Below are positions 53,438-62,686 of a stretch of 64,000 bases of DNA, piece by piece. The stretch spans positions 1 through 64,000 of the forward strand of contig JAQGEF010000006.1 in assembly GCA_027854065.1 (NCBI GenBank), read 5' to 3'. Within the stretch, counting starts at the first letter, position 1. The number at the start of each line of letters is the position of its first letter. The notes beneath the pieces were generated by a model, which was given only the letters and a program-made list of their open reading frames with translations, made no database searches and had not been told where the DNA came from. The stretch is from Polluticaenibacter yanchengensis. GTDB taxonomy: Bacteria; Bacteroidota; Bacteroidia; Chitinophagales; Chitinophagaceae. Position numbers and translations under genes: made by a program.

Positions 53438-53825
53438 ATGTCTTTATTTAAAGCCTGTATAAATGACGCTGGATATTGTAAATTGATCTCTCTGATTGAT
53501 GGATATAATTTGTTGAAATGCCTGCAGGATAGCACTCCTTTTATCTAATTTTAATCTGAAAATGTCAAATGTATTTTTTGTAATTATTTGATTTTTAATT
53601 CTATATATTTGTTTTGAAAGCAATGAAGCCATATTTAATTTGAACTTGCATTTAAAAGTGAAAAAAGTGTAAAAAAATATACTTAATTTGGCAGATTGTG
53701 ATTTCGTTTAATTGTAAGAAAAATTTTCATTTTAGATAATGTAATTTGAAAAAATCCATTTCAGAAAAGATTCAATTGAACAGAAAAACGGGTTGCTTAT
53801 CAAGACAATTATTAATTTAAAGACA
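53438..53825. other. AT-rich spacer upstream of the first POT gene
   Basis: No gene. A near-match -7 box (TTAATTTG) occurs near 53690. Nothing else is recognised. Confidence 0.45.
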
Positions 53826-55310
53826 ATGAGTCAGAAATTAACGTTAGAGCAAATTCAGAATTTTGAGGGAAAATATCCTAAGCAATTGTGGCATTTGTTT
53901 ATGGTGGAAATGTGGGAACGTTTTTGTTTCTACGGCATGCGCGGAGTGTTAGCCATCTTCATGGTGGACCAGTTAGGATTAACAGATGCCAATTCAAACT
54001 TAAAGTATGGGGCAATCCAGGCATTTGTTTATGCATTTACATTTGTCGGTGGCATTTTTGCCGATAAAATTTTAGGATTTAAACAATCTTTGATTTTTGG
54101 CGGGTTGTTTATGATTTTTGGTAATCTGCTAATTGGTATCAATCCTAAAGAGTTCTTTTATATTGGTATTACACTCAGTATTATCGGTACCGGTTTTTTT
54201 AAACCAAATATATCCTCAATGGTTGGGATGTTGTATAAGGACAATGATGCCAGAAGAGATGCCGGGTTTAGCTTGTTTTATTCCGGAATTAATATCGGGG
54301 CGCTTTTAGGTGGAATACTTTGCGTTCATTTAGGCAAAACCTATGGTTGGAGTTACGCATTTTTAGCAGCAGGAGTAGTAATGATTTTAGGCGTTGCGAT
54401 GTTCCTGAAATTTAAAAACGAACTGGGACCTATTGGAGACTCTCCTTTATTAAATATCGCTCCTAAAACCAGAAAACTAAGAGAATTAGGGGTTTTAATT
54501 GGTTCATTATTATGTATTCCTTTCATTTACATGATGATTCAGAATACCGATTATACTGACATATTTATGTACACAATCGGCCCATTAGCTGTCGTTTATT
54601 TCATTTATCAGCTAATAAAGATACCAGATTCTAACGCTAAATCTAAGTTTTTAGCCGCATTTATATTAATTGCATTCTCTATTTTATTCTTTGCCATTTT
54701 TGAACAGGCTGGCGGATCATTAGCATTATTTGCAAAAGGCAATATTCATCCGTCTGTGTTTGGTATTTCAATGGATCCGAATGTGGTAAATAATGGAGCC
54801 AATTCCCTGTTCGTTATCATATTTGCACCAATTTTAGGACTTATTTGGATTTGGCTATCTAAGAAAAACAAAGAGCCGAATACTGTGATTAAGTTTGGTT
54901 TGGGCTTTTTGTTTTTGGCAGGTGGTTATTATATATTTTATACAATGCGCTTCTTTTCCGATGCTCAAGGGCTATCTTCATTGGAAGTTTTTAGTTTAGC
55001 TTATCTGGTCGTAACTATCTCAGAACTATGTTTATCACCAATCGGGCTCTCAATGGTTACAAAACTATCACCTAAGCATTTAGGTGGTATGATGATGGGA
55101 TTGTGGTTCCTGGCTTCTGCTTATGGGCAGTATATTGGTGGAAAAATGGGTGCGAGCATGTCTGTAACAAAAGAAAATGCTACTTTAATTGATAAAATGC
55201 TGGCATATACAGGTGGATATAAGGAATTAGCTTTATACTCGCTTATTGCCGGGCTTATATTAATATTGGTATCGCCATTGATAAGAAAGCTAATGCGTGA
55301 GGTAAAATAA
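53826..55310 (+). CDS. POT-family proton-dependent peptide transporter
   Basis: A 494-residue inner membrane carrier (MFS, POT/PTR2) that imports di- or tripeptides with protons. The start is ATG 53826; an in-frame TTG at 53793 would add 11 residues and is less likely. The proton-coupling motif EMWERFCFYG lies in the first helix. Family stretches FGMLYKDNDARRDAGFSLFYSGINIGALLGG and FAIFEQAGGSLALFA are also present, with 12-14 helices in all. A paralogue follows 38 bp downstream in the same direction. Confidence 0.93.
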   Translation: MSQKLTLEQIQNFEGKYPKQLWHLFMVEMWERFCFYGMRGVLAIFMVDQLGLTDANSNLKYGAIQAFVYAFTFVGGIFADKILGFKQSLIFGGLFMIFGNLLIGINPKEFFYIGITLSIIGTGFFKPNISSMVGMLYKDNDARRDAGFSLFYSGINIGALLGGILCVHLGKTYGWSYAFLAAGVVMILGVAMFLKFKNELGPIGDSPLLNIAPKTRKLRELGVLIGSLLCIPFIYMMIQNTDYTDIFMYTIGPLAVVYFIYQLIKIPDSNAKSKFLAAFILIAFSILFFAIFEQAGGSLALFAKGNIHPSVFGISMDPNVVNNGANSLFVIIFAPILGLIWIWLSKKNKEPNTVIKFGLGFLFLAGGYYIFYTMRFFSDAQGLSSLEVFSLAYLVVTISELCLSPIGLSMVTKLSPKHLGGMMMGLWFLASAYGQYIGGKMGASMSVTKENATLIDKMLAYTGGYKELALYSLIAGLILILVSPLIRKLMREVK

Positions 55311-55348
55311 TTAAAAAATATCAAAGTCTAATATAATAATTAACAAAC

Positions 55349-57133
55349 ATGGGAAATGTAAACTCAAGCATCGCTCAAAATGTACCAAATGATTTTTTTA
55401 AGTCGAAGGTATTAGGGCATCCATCAGGTTTATTCGTTTTATTTTTTACGGAAATGTGGGAAAGGTTTTCATATTACGGTATGAGAGCATTATTGGTACT
55501 CTTTTTAACAAGTGCCATTATTGGAGATAATCCTGGTTGGGGCTGGGATAGAGAAAATGCCCTGGCATTATACGGTTCATATACAGCATTGGCATATTTG
55601 ACGCCTATTTTAGGTGGTTATTTTGCCGATAAAATCATCGGATACCGCTGGGCAGTAGTTGTGGGAGCATTATTAATGACTTTAGGACATGCTTCCATGG
55701 CTGTAGAAACACACTCTTTCTTTTTGTATATGGGCCTGATCCTTTTGGTAATTGGTAATGGCTTCTTTAAACCAAATATGACCTCTATTTTATCCGAAAT
55801 GTATAAAACCCATCCTGAAAAGAAAGATGGAGCCTATACCATTTTTTACATGGGTGTAAATGCAGGTGCATTTTTAGGAATGCTTCTTTGTGGTTACCTG
55901 GGTGAAAAAGTTGGCTGGGCATGGGGCTTTGGTTTGGCCGGTATTTTTATGCTGGTTGGCATGTTGCAGTTTTATTTTACACAGGATATTTTCGGCAATA
56001 TTGGTAAAAAGCCGGTAAAAGGACAGGAAAAAGAAATAGACGAATCTCATTTATCTGAACAAGAGCGCCAACGGAATCCGTTTACCAAATTTGATACCAT
56101 ATTAATTGCATTGGTTTCTATTGTTGCTTTAGTGTGGGTAATCAATGATCCTGTGTCTAAAATAGGAGGCACTGATTTATTCAATTTTAAAGTAGGTAGT
56201 TTAACAGGCAGTAATTTTGTAATTCTTTGCACGTTAGGCCTGTTTATATTCCTGTTAATCAAACGCATCAGCCAGTATAGCCCATTTTTAAGGGACAGGA
56301 TGATAGCCATCATTATTCTTGCTTTTATCACTATTTTCTTTTGGGCATCATTCGAACAAGCAGGTGGTTCTATGACCATTTTTGCCAAAGATTATACCAA
56401 CAGGATATTAGAAGGAAGCAGTAAAAGCATTTTTAATGTTGTAAATACATTAATAACCATCGTACCAATGGCCATTATTTCCTTTGTGTTGGTAAAGTTA
56501 TTCCGCCAAACGTACAGTAAGTATGCTTTAGGTAATATCATACTTGCAGTTGGTTTTGTAATTATCTGGGGAATCGTTATTTACATGTTGAAACAACAAT
56601 ATGTAGAAGAAAAGGCAGAAGTGCCGGCCACCTGGTTTGGTATATTAAACTCATTATTTATCATTAGCCTGGCGCCGCTGGTATCTAAAATTTGGGAAAG
56701 CAAATTTAATCCGCCTGCAACTATTAAAAATGGTATAGGTATGATATTATTAGGCATTGGTTTCGGTGCGCTGGCATTTGGCGCTTCTGCAATACCACAA
56801 GGTGCCAAAGTAGCATCTGTAAGCATGATCTGGCTGGTGATCGCTTATTTGTTCCACACCCTTGGTGAATTGTTTATATCACCGGTAGGCCTTTCTTATG
56901 TAAGTAAACTGGTACCTGCCCGTATGATTGCGATGATGTTTGGTGTTTGGTATCTTGCTATTGCAATTGGTAATAAAATTGCAGGTAAAATGGGCGGAGA
57001 AATTGATAAGATTACAGCACAGTATGATATGAAGACTTTCTTCCTGATCTTTACATTAATTCCAATGGGCTTAGGTGTTTTAGTAATGTTGCTTACACCA
57101 ATACTCAGGAAGTTAATGCATGGTGTTAAATAA
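55349..57133 (+). CDS. POT-family proton-dependent peptide transporter
   Basis: A 594-residue paralogue of the preceding gene. The motif EMWERFSYYGMRALL is in helix 1, and later KKDGAYTIFYMGVNAGAFLGMLLCGYLGEKVGW and FWASFEQAGGSMTIFA. It is longer because of loops around residues 210-240 (polar and charged) and extra helices in the middle, typical of the 14-helix bacterial POT type. The two genes probably share a transcript and give different peptide preferences; that is inference. Confidence 0.93.
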   Translation: MGNVNSSIAQNVPNDFFKSKVLGHPSGLFVLFFTEMWERFSYYGMRALLVLFLTSAIIGDNPGWGWDRENALALYGSYTALAYLTPILGGYFADKIIGYRWAVVVGALLMTLGHASMAVETHSFFLYMGLILLVIGNGFFKPNMTSILSEMYKTHPEKKDGAYTIFYMGVNAGAFLGMLLCGYLGEKVGWAWGFGLAGIFMLVGMLQFYFTQDIFGNIGKKPVKGQEKEIDESHLSEQERQRNPFTKFDTILIALVSIVALVWVINDPVSKIGGTDLFNFKVGSLTGSNFVILCTLGLFIFLLIKRISQYSPFLRDRMIAIIILAFITIFFWASFEQAGGSMTIFAKDYTNRILEGSSKSIFNVVNTLITIVPMAIISFVLVKLFRQTYSKYALGNIILAVGFVIIWGIVIYMLKQQYVEEKAEVPATWFGILNSLFIISLAPLVSKIWESKFNPPATIKNGIGMILLGIGFGALAFGASAIPQGAKVASVSMIWLVIAYLFHTLGELFISPVGLSYVSKLVPARMIAMMFGVWYLAIAIGNKIAGKMGGEIDKITAQYDMKTFFLIFTLIPMGLGVLVMLLTPILRKLMHGVK

Positions 57134-57154
57134 GTGTTTAACCAAAATCACTAT

Positions 57155-57198
57155 AAAAAAATAAAGGCTGCAGCTATCCGCTGCAGCTTTTATTTTTT
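57155..57198 (+). terminator. Terminator after the POT pair
   Basis: GCTGCAG and CTGCAGC pair around a 7-nt loop, extended by A-rich and T-rich arms that end in six T. Confidence 0.88.
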
Positions 57199-57455
57199 AT
57201 AACCTTATCACGTATTTGTTAATAAATTCTAATTCGGGTATTGCAATTTTGAAATAGCGATTTTCTTAATTATCTTTAAGCCGTTTCAAGTAGTTCTGCC
57301 ATGTTTAATTTGAATATGCGCTACTTTTTTTATGATACCAGTGTGACAGATTTGCGAGAACGATGACGTTTTAGCCCTAGTAATGGATGTAGTTTGTAGT
57401 ATGGGTGTCGATTCTGAGAGTTTTGTATTTAATTTTTAATTTTTGCTGTTAACGA
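57199..57455. other. Spacer upstream of the antiporter gene
   Basis: No gene; AT-rich. A TAATTTTTG close to the start codon is one base longer than a canonical -7 box. Confidence 0.4.
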
Positions 57456-59762
57456 ATGGGTCATTTACCAAAATTAATAGAGGATTTAGCACTAATTCTA
57501 ATCGTAGGTGCCGTTGTAACTTTATTATTTCGCCGGATCAAGCAACCGCTTGTTCTCGGTTATATTATTGCCGGATTATTTGTGGGGCCACACCTGGACC
57601 TGATGCCCACCGTGGCCGATAAGGATAATGTAAAAACACTGGCTGAGATTGGCGTGATCTTTTTATTGTTCAGTCTTGGTTTGGAGTTTAGTTTCAAAAA
57701 ACTGATGCGGGTGGGAGGAGCAGCCTCTATCACCGCTTTTTTTGAAATCGTGTTCATCACTGTAGTCGGTTTCCTGGCCGGTAAATGGATGGGGTGGTCT
57801 GTTATGGACAGTATGTTTTTAGGCGGTATGTTAGCCAGTTCTTCTACAACCATTATTATCCGGGCATTTGATGAACTAGGGGTGAAAACCAAAAAGTATG
57901 CCCGTGTGGTTTTCGGCGTACTGGTAGTAGAAGATATTGTGGTGATCTTACTAATGGTATTGTTATCCACTGTAGCGGTTACGCAGACGTTTGAAGGCAT
58001 GGAAATGTTGAAAACGGTAGGCAAGCTTTTATTCTTTTTAATATTATGGTTCATTGCCGGCATCTTTATTATTCCGAGTTTTTTAAGAGCGGTAAAGAAA
58101 ATGCTGGATGAAGAAACCTTACTCATACTGGCAATCGGGTTGTGTTTAGGCATGGTAGTACTCGCAACCCAGGTAGGCTTTTCTGCAGAGTTAGGCGCCT
58201 TCATAATGGGGTCTATTTTGGCCGAATCCACAAAAGCAGAAAAAATTGAACACATCATAAAGCCTGTTAAAGATCTGTTCGGAGCAGTGTTTTTTGTATC
58301 CGTAGGTATGATGATTGACCCTAAAGCCATTGCGGATAATGCGTTCCCGGTTTTCATCGTAACATTTATCACCATTTTCGGCAAATTCATCAGTACCACT
58401 ATTGGCGCCGTTATTTCCGGTCAGCCACTTAAACAATCTATCCAGGTAGGTATGAGTATGGCGCAGATAGGTGAATTTGCATTCATTGTGGCATCCCTCG
58501 GATTGTCCTTAGGCGTTATCAGTGAATTTCTCTTTCCTGTAGCAGTGGGTGCTTCTGCCATTACAACATTTACCACGCCGTATATGATTAAATACAGTGA
58601 CCGGGTATTTGCATTTACCGAAAAGATACTGCCTGCAAAAGTGTTGAATGCCATTAATAAATATTCTTACAGTGCAGAAACCATCCAGACAGAAAGCAAC
58701 TGGAAGAAAGTGATTAAGAGTTACTCCATAACGGTGCTTACCAACTTTATAATGATCCTGGCTTTATCGCTGTTAGCGGTAATGTTTTTACATCCGTTTA
58801 TCGGTGAGCAATTTGAGAATCCTAAACTGGCAAATATCATTGCACTTATTATTACGTTTATTGTAATTACGCCTTTTATGTGGGGCCTGATGGCAAAAAA
58901 GCCCAATAATATGGCCTATAAAGAGCTTTGGATCAACAACAAATATAATAAAGGTCCGCTACTGGCAATGGAGTTTATCCGGGTGGGAATAGGCGTATTA
59001 ATCATAGGTTTTTTGGTGAGCCAGTTTTATACACCATGGGTTGCTATTATTGTAGCCATATTATTTACCGCGGTTATACTGTTCATATTCAGTAAAAAAG
59101 TACAATCTCTTTATGCCCGTTTAGAAACAAGGTTTTTAGACAACCTGAATGCGCGGGAGAACGATAAAGAGTTATTGCGAATGGAAGCGTCAAAAGTATT
59201 ATCGGAAAGCCACCTGAAAATAAAAGAGAACGAATTTAAAAAACATCTCGCCCTATCACCCTGGGATGTGCATATTGTAGATTTAATTGTATCCCCCAAT
59301 GCACTGTACAAAGGATCCACTTTACTGGAGCTAAGCTGGCGCGAACGTTATGGAATTAATATTGCTTATATCAAACGTGGCGATAAAGTGATATATGCTC
59401 CATCTGCATACAACCGCTTGTTCCCGTTTGATGAAGTGGGCATTATTGCTACCGATGAGCAGATCCAGCAGTTTAAACCGGTTTTTGAAACTTCCGAAAA
59501 CCTGAAAGATGGCGATGACAAACTTGAAAACGTCGCCATTAGTAAAGTAGTCGTAAATCAGCTTAATAAATTTAAAGGCTTAACGATAAAAGAGTCTAAA
59601 ATAAAAGAAGCAACCAATGGATTAGTATTAGGCATAGAGCGTGGTAATGACCGCATTCTTAGTCCCGGCTCAGATACCATACTGGAATGGGGCGATATTA
59701 TATGGATCGTTGGCGATAAGAGTTTGATCAGTAAACTCAATAAAAACGTTGCAGTTACCTGA
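57456..59762 (+). CDS. CPA2-family monovalent cation/proton antiporter with regulatory TrkA-C domains
   Basis: A 768-residue inner membrane protein of the KefB/CPA2 type. The Na/H exchanger domain (about 1-385, 12-13 helices) starts DLALILIVGAVVTLLFRRIKQPLVLGYIIAGLFVGP and contains AELGAFIMGSILAES. A second hydrophobic block (about 425-550) follows. Then two TrkA-C/RCK-C-like domains lie at about 605-680 and 690-765 (KGSTLLELSWRERYGI and KGLTIKESKIKEA...GDIIWIVGD). The nucleotide-binding TrkA-N domain of KefB and KefC is absent. It is expected to exchange K+ or Na+ for H+. Confidence 0.9.
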   Translation: MGHLPKLIEDLALILIVGAVVTLLFRRIKQPLVLGYIIAGLFVGPHLDLMPTVADKDNVKTLAEIGVIFLLFSLGLEFSFKKLMRVGGAASITAFFEIVFITVVGFLAGKWMGWSVMDSMFLGGMLASSSTTIIIRAFDELGVKTKKYARVVFGVLVVEDIVVILLMVLLSTVAVTQTFEGMEMLKTVGKLLFFLILWFIAGIFIIPSFLRAVKKMLDEETLLILAIGLCLGMVVLATQVGFSAELGAFIMGSILAESTKAEKIEHIIKPVKDLFGAVFFVSVGMMIDPKAIADNAFPVFIVTFITIFGKFISTTIGAVISGQPLKQSIQVGMSMAQIGEFAFIVASLGLSLGVISEFLFPVAVGASAITTFTTPYMIKYSDRVFAFTEKILPAKVLNAINKYSYSAETIQTESNWKKVIKSYSITVLTNFIMILALSLLAVMFLHPFIGEQFENPKLANIIALIITFIVITPFMWGLMAKKPNNMAYKELWINNKYNKGPLLAMEFIRVGIGVLIIGFLVSQFYTPWVAIIVAILFTAVILFIFSKKVQSLYARLETRFLDNLNARENDKELLRMEASKVLSESHLKIKENEFKKHLALSPWDVHIVDLIVSPNALYKGSTLLELSWRERYGINIAYIKRGDKVIYAPSAYNRLFPFDEVGIIATDEQIQQFKPVFETSENLKDGDDKLENVAISKVVVNQLNKFKGLTIKESKIKEATNGLVLGIERGNDRILSPGSDTILEWGDIIWIVGDKSLISKLNKNVAVT

Positions 59763-59777
59763 TCATCCTAAGTTCAA

Positions 59778-59819
59778 ATACCTGTTAATGAAACAGAGCT
59801 CTGTTTCATTAACAGGTAT
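59778..59819. terminator. 42-bp perfect palindrome after the antiporter gene
   Basis: Arms of 21 bp without spacer (ATACCTGTTAATGAAACAGAG and its complement). It can form a hairpin or cruciform; no T-run follows. Probably a transcript end. Confidence 0.65.
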
Positions 59820-59918
59820 ATCATAAATCTCAATCATCCTGGAACCCTGCCGGCACTATCCATTAGTTTTAATAATAAGTTTATAAAATTTATTGACGTT
59901 GGCAATAGTACTTAAAAG

Positions 59919-59926
59919 TATATTTG
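59919..59926 (+). promoter_or_regulatory. Probable -7 box of the FUSC gene
   Basis: TATATTTG matches TAnnTTTG exactly. GTTG at 17 bp or ATTG at 23 bp upstream could serve as -33 box. Confidence 0.45.
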
Positions 59927-60017
59927 TAAACGAAGTGATTTATAGCGTTAGATGAAGGAGACTTTTCAAATAATCTTTGAATTTTTAAACGATTAAGCTG
60001 AATACAATTACAGAAGT

Positions 60018-62237
60018 TTGAAAGATTACAGGTACATATTCAATAAGTTTATTACAAGCTATTACTTCTACGAAGGATTGAGATTAACCATTGCCATCCT
60101 TTTACCAATATTTCTTTTAGGGCATTATGATCTAATACAGTACGGGACCACAATGGCGCTCGGGGTTTTATGCACCAGTATGCCGGATAATGCCGGCCCT
60201 ATTCATCACAGGCGGATAGCAATGATGTACACCGTCGGGCTTATTTTCCTGATCTCTCTTATTTGCGGGGTGCTGGCTAAAGGATATATCATCGTGCTGG
60301 TAATGCTGGCAGTTTTTTCCTTTGCTTTTTCAATGATTGGGGTATATGGAACAAGGACAGGAGCGGTAGGCTTAGCCTGTATGGTAGCCATGTCTATTAA
60401 TATTGATCAGCGGCTGGAACTTAAGGAAACGGCTATAAATGCTTTACTGATAGCAGCAGGCGGTGCCTGGTATTTTCTGGTAAGTACAGTTGTGCATCGA
60501 ATCCGGCCGTATAAACTGGTACAACAGGCATTAGGCGATTGTATGCTGGAAACCGCTGAATACATAAAAATCAAGGCCAGCTTTTTTTTAGAAGATTCCG
60601 GCCTGAACGATAAATACAAGCAACTGGCGGATGCGCATGTTCTGGTCAATCAAAAGCAAACGTTGGTAAGAGAAATGCTGTTTAAAACCAGGAGTATTGT
60701 AAAAGAAAGTACCCATATTGGCCGGGTGCTGTTAATGAGTTTCCTGGATACCATCGATTTGTTTGAAAGAATTATGACCAGTCAGCGCCAGTATGCAGCC
60801 TTACATTTTCATTTGAGTGATACACATTTAATGACCGCCTTTGGTAATGGCATTCTGAAACTGGGGAATGAATTGCAGTTAATAGGATTAAGTTTTCAAT
60901 CAGGTGTTAAAGCGCCAAAGAGCCAATTCAACGACCGGTTTATTCTGGAATTGGAAAACTATCTGAAAGACACCAAAGAAAAGCATCTGAATGAATCGAA
61001 CGCCAATGCGTATGAAAGCCTGGAACATATTTTAGACAATATCGCCGATTTGCAAAAACGGATCGAAGCTTTACAGCGCTACAGCACTTATGACCCGGAT
61101 ATTGTCACTAAGGATAAAATTAATACGCAAAACTTTAATGAGTACGTCGATAAAAGTGATTTTTCTATTAAGATACTTTTCGATAACCTGAATTTCGACT
61201 CCGGTATTTTCAGGCACTCTATCAGGGTAAGCCTTGCAATCCTGAGTGGCTATATTCTTAGTTTAGTAATGCCAATAGGGCATGATTACTGGATATTATT
61301 AACCATTATAGTGATCCTGAAGCCCGCGTTTGCCCTTACGCAGCAGAGAAATAAAGAACGTTTGATAGGGACCATTGCAGGTGCATTTATTGCGGGTATA
61401 TTATTGTACATTACCAATAAATACTATGTTCTATTATCCATACTCATTGTTTGTATGATATTGGCATATAGTCTGGTGCGTACAAAGTACTGGCTCAGCA
61501 TTACTTTCATGACCATTTTTATTGTATTAGGGTTCTACTTTTTAAAGGTAGGAGAGCAAAATCCTAATGATTTATTGAAAGAACGGGTGATAGATACTAT
61601 TATCGGTTCTGTCATTTCCATTACATTCCTGTACCTGATACCGCCAAAATGGGAAAAGTACAACATGCACGATCTGGCGGTAAAAACCATCCAGTCCAAT
61701 AAATCATACTTCACCTACATTGCGCATGCGTTTATGGGCGAAAGATTCGATACGCATACTTTCAAACTCAAGCGCAAAGAATCCTATGTCGCACTGGCCA
61801 ATTTTGGTGACTCATTTCAAAGAATGCTGAGCGAGCCTAAAAAAATGCAGCAAAACGGGGATTATATTCACCAGATGGTGGTGTCAAACTATATGCTGGC
61901 TTCACATATAGCAACGCTGGCTGCGTTAAAAACAGATTATAAGAATGCCTATAACAGCAGTTCTTTTGAGACGATCATAAAAAATACCACTCAGAATCTT
62001 CAGTATTGTATCAATCTGTTAAACAATACCGTTCCCCCGGATTTTGAACTAAGAAAACTTAACATTAATACAGAGTTGAATTTATTAAAGGAAGATATTT
62101 CCCGGAAACTGGATGCCGCTACAACAGATACGCCAATACACTATAGTAGTTATATGGAAGTTGTTGAACAACTGGAAATTATCAACAGGATATCTATAGA
62201 TGTGATTAAAGTGACCAGGAATTTTCATTCTGTATAG
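60018..62237 (+). CDS. FUSC-family inner membrane protein (YccS/YhfK-like)
   Basis: A 739-residue protein with two membrane blocks, about 20-155 and 395-540, and two large cytosolic regions between and after them. This is the layout of YccS, YhfK and aromatic-acid efflux proteins of the FUSC group. The start is TTG: the frame is closed by a stop at 59994, and the first ATG (codon 46) would remove the first helix. Conserved pieces are HDYWILLTIIVILKPAFALTQQRNKERLIGTIAGAF. It stands alone between two spacers. The substrate is unknown. Confidence 0.85.
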   Translation: MKDYRYIFNKFITSYYFYEGLRLTIAILLPIFLLGHYDLIQYGTTMALGVLCTSMPDNAGPIHHRRIAMMYTVGLIFLISLICGVLAKGYIIVLVMLAVFSFAFSMIGVYGTRTGAVGLACMVAMSINIDQRLELKETAINALLIAAGGAWYFLVSTVVHRIRPYKLVQQALGDCMLETAEYIKIKASFFLEDSGLNDKYKQLADAHVLVNQKQTLVREMLFKTRSIVKESTHIGRVLLMSFLDTIDLFERIMTSQRQYAALHFHLSDTHLMTAFGNGILKLGNELQLIGLSFQSGVKAPKSQFNDRFILELENYLKDTKEKHLNESNANAYESLEHILDNIADLQKRIEALQRYSTYDPDIVTKDKINTQNFNEYVDKSDFSIKILFDNLNFDSGIFRHSIRVSLAILSGYILSLVMPIGHDYWILLTIIVILKPAFALTQQRNKERLIGTIAGAFIAGILLYITNKYYVLLSILIVCMILAYSLVRTKYWLSITFMTIFIVLGFYFLKVGEQNPNDLLKERVIDTIIGSVISITFLYLIPPKWEKYNMHDLAVKTIQSNKSYFTYIAHAFMGERFDTHTFKLKRKESYVALANFGDSFQRMLSEPKKMQQNGDYIHQMVVSNYMLASHIATLAALKTDYKNAYNSSSFETIIKNTTQNLQYCINLLNNTVPPDFELRKLNINTELNLLKEDISRKLDAATTDTPIHYSSYMEVVEQLEIINRISIDVIKVTRNFHSV

Positions 62238-62466
62238 AATGGTGTCTGTTTGATTTTTATTTCGTTCAATTTCAATTAATAATTACAGGTTTATTTTAAC
62301 GGACATCTTACAAACCGTAAAACTTTATCATTATTTTTTAAAATTTAATAACAGGATATTTAAAAAATGTTTTTCTTTGCGTGGCAATTACATTAACAGA
62401 GGAATTGCATTATTTAAAAATGTCATTAAAAAACTCATTGTTTCCACATACTACGCTTGTAGTAAA

Positions 62467-62491
62467 CACTATATCACATAGTGGGTTTTTT
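62467..62491 (+). terminator. Terminator-like hairpin in the arginine leader
   Basis: CACTAT and ATAGTG pair around ATCAC, then GG and six T. It lies about 195 bp before the GNAT start and not directly behind the FUSC gene, so it may be an attenuator. Confidence 0.5.
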
Positions 62492-62563
62492 ACTGTGCCT
62501 GCGAGGCCGGGTTTTTTAGTACGACAATTACCCTTTGTGGTGCGACGTTGATATTCCTCATGA

Positions 62564-62613
62564 AATATGTTTCGTGAAGCCGGTTCCGGGAAGAACCGAC
62601 TAACGAAAATATT
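62564..62613 (+). ncRNA. Candidate structured leader RNA upstream of GNAT-argG
   Basis: Outer stem AATAT-G-TTTCGT with ACGAAA-ATATT (one bulged G), an internal loop, then inner stem CGGTTC with GAACCG and loop CGGGAA. I do not recognise it as a known riboswitch. Confidence 0.4.
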
Positions 62614-62686
62614 ATCAATTGCGTCGGGGCGTAGTTTACAAACATCATTTACAATTTTCTTTTACTATTTATCGGGTCATTAACCA

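Larger units (their letters stand above)
62238..62686. promoter_or_regulatory. 449-bp leader region of the GNAT-argG unit
   Basis: Contains a possible -7 box TACGCTTG (62452-62459, one mismatch), a terminator-like hairpin followed by six T (62467-62491), a second short hairpin with a T-run (about 62498-62516) and a two-stage stem (62564-62613). No open frame of note. The layout would fit transcription attenuation or a cis-acting RNA. Confidence 0.5.

Noticed and set aside
57560..58399. A 279-codon minus-strand frame opposite the antiporter gene
   Set aside because: It is antisense to a well-conserved membrane domain and has low-complexity T/S/N/I composition typical of shadow frames.
60018..60155. 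A later ATG start (codon 46) for the FUSC protein
   Set aside because: It would delete the first membrane helix of the conserved N-terminal block, so the TTG at 60018 is preferred.
62498..62517. A tRNA or known riboswitch in the arginine leader
   Set aside because: The hairpins do not fold into a cloverleaf, there is no T-loop sequence, and no known riboswitch core was recognised.
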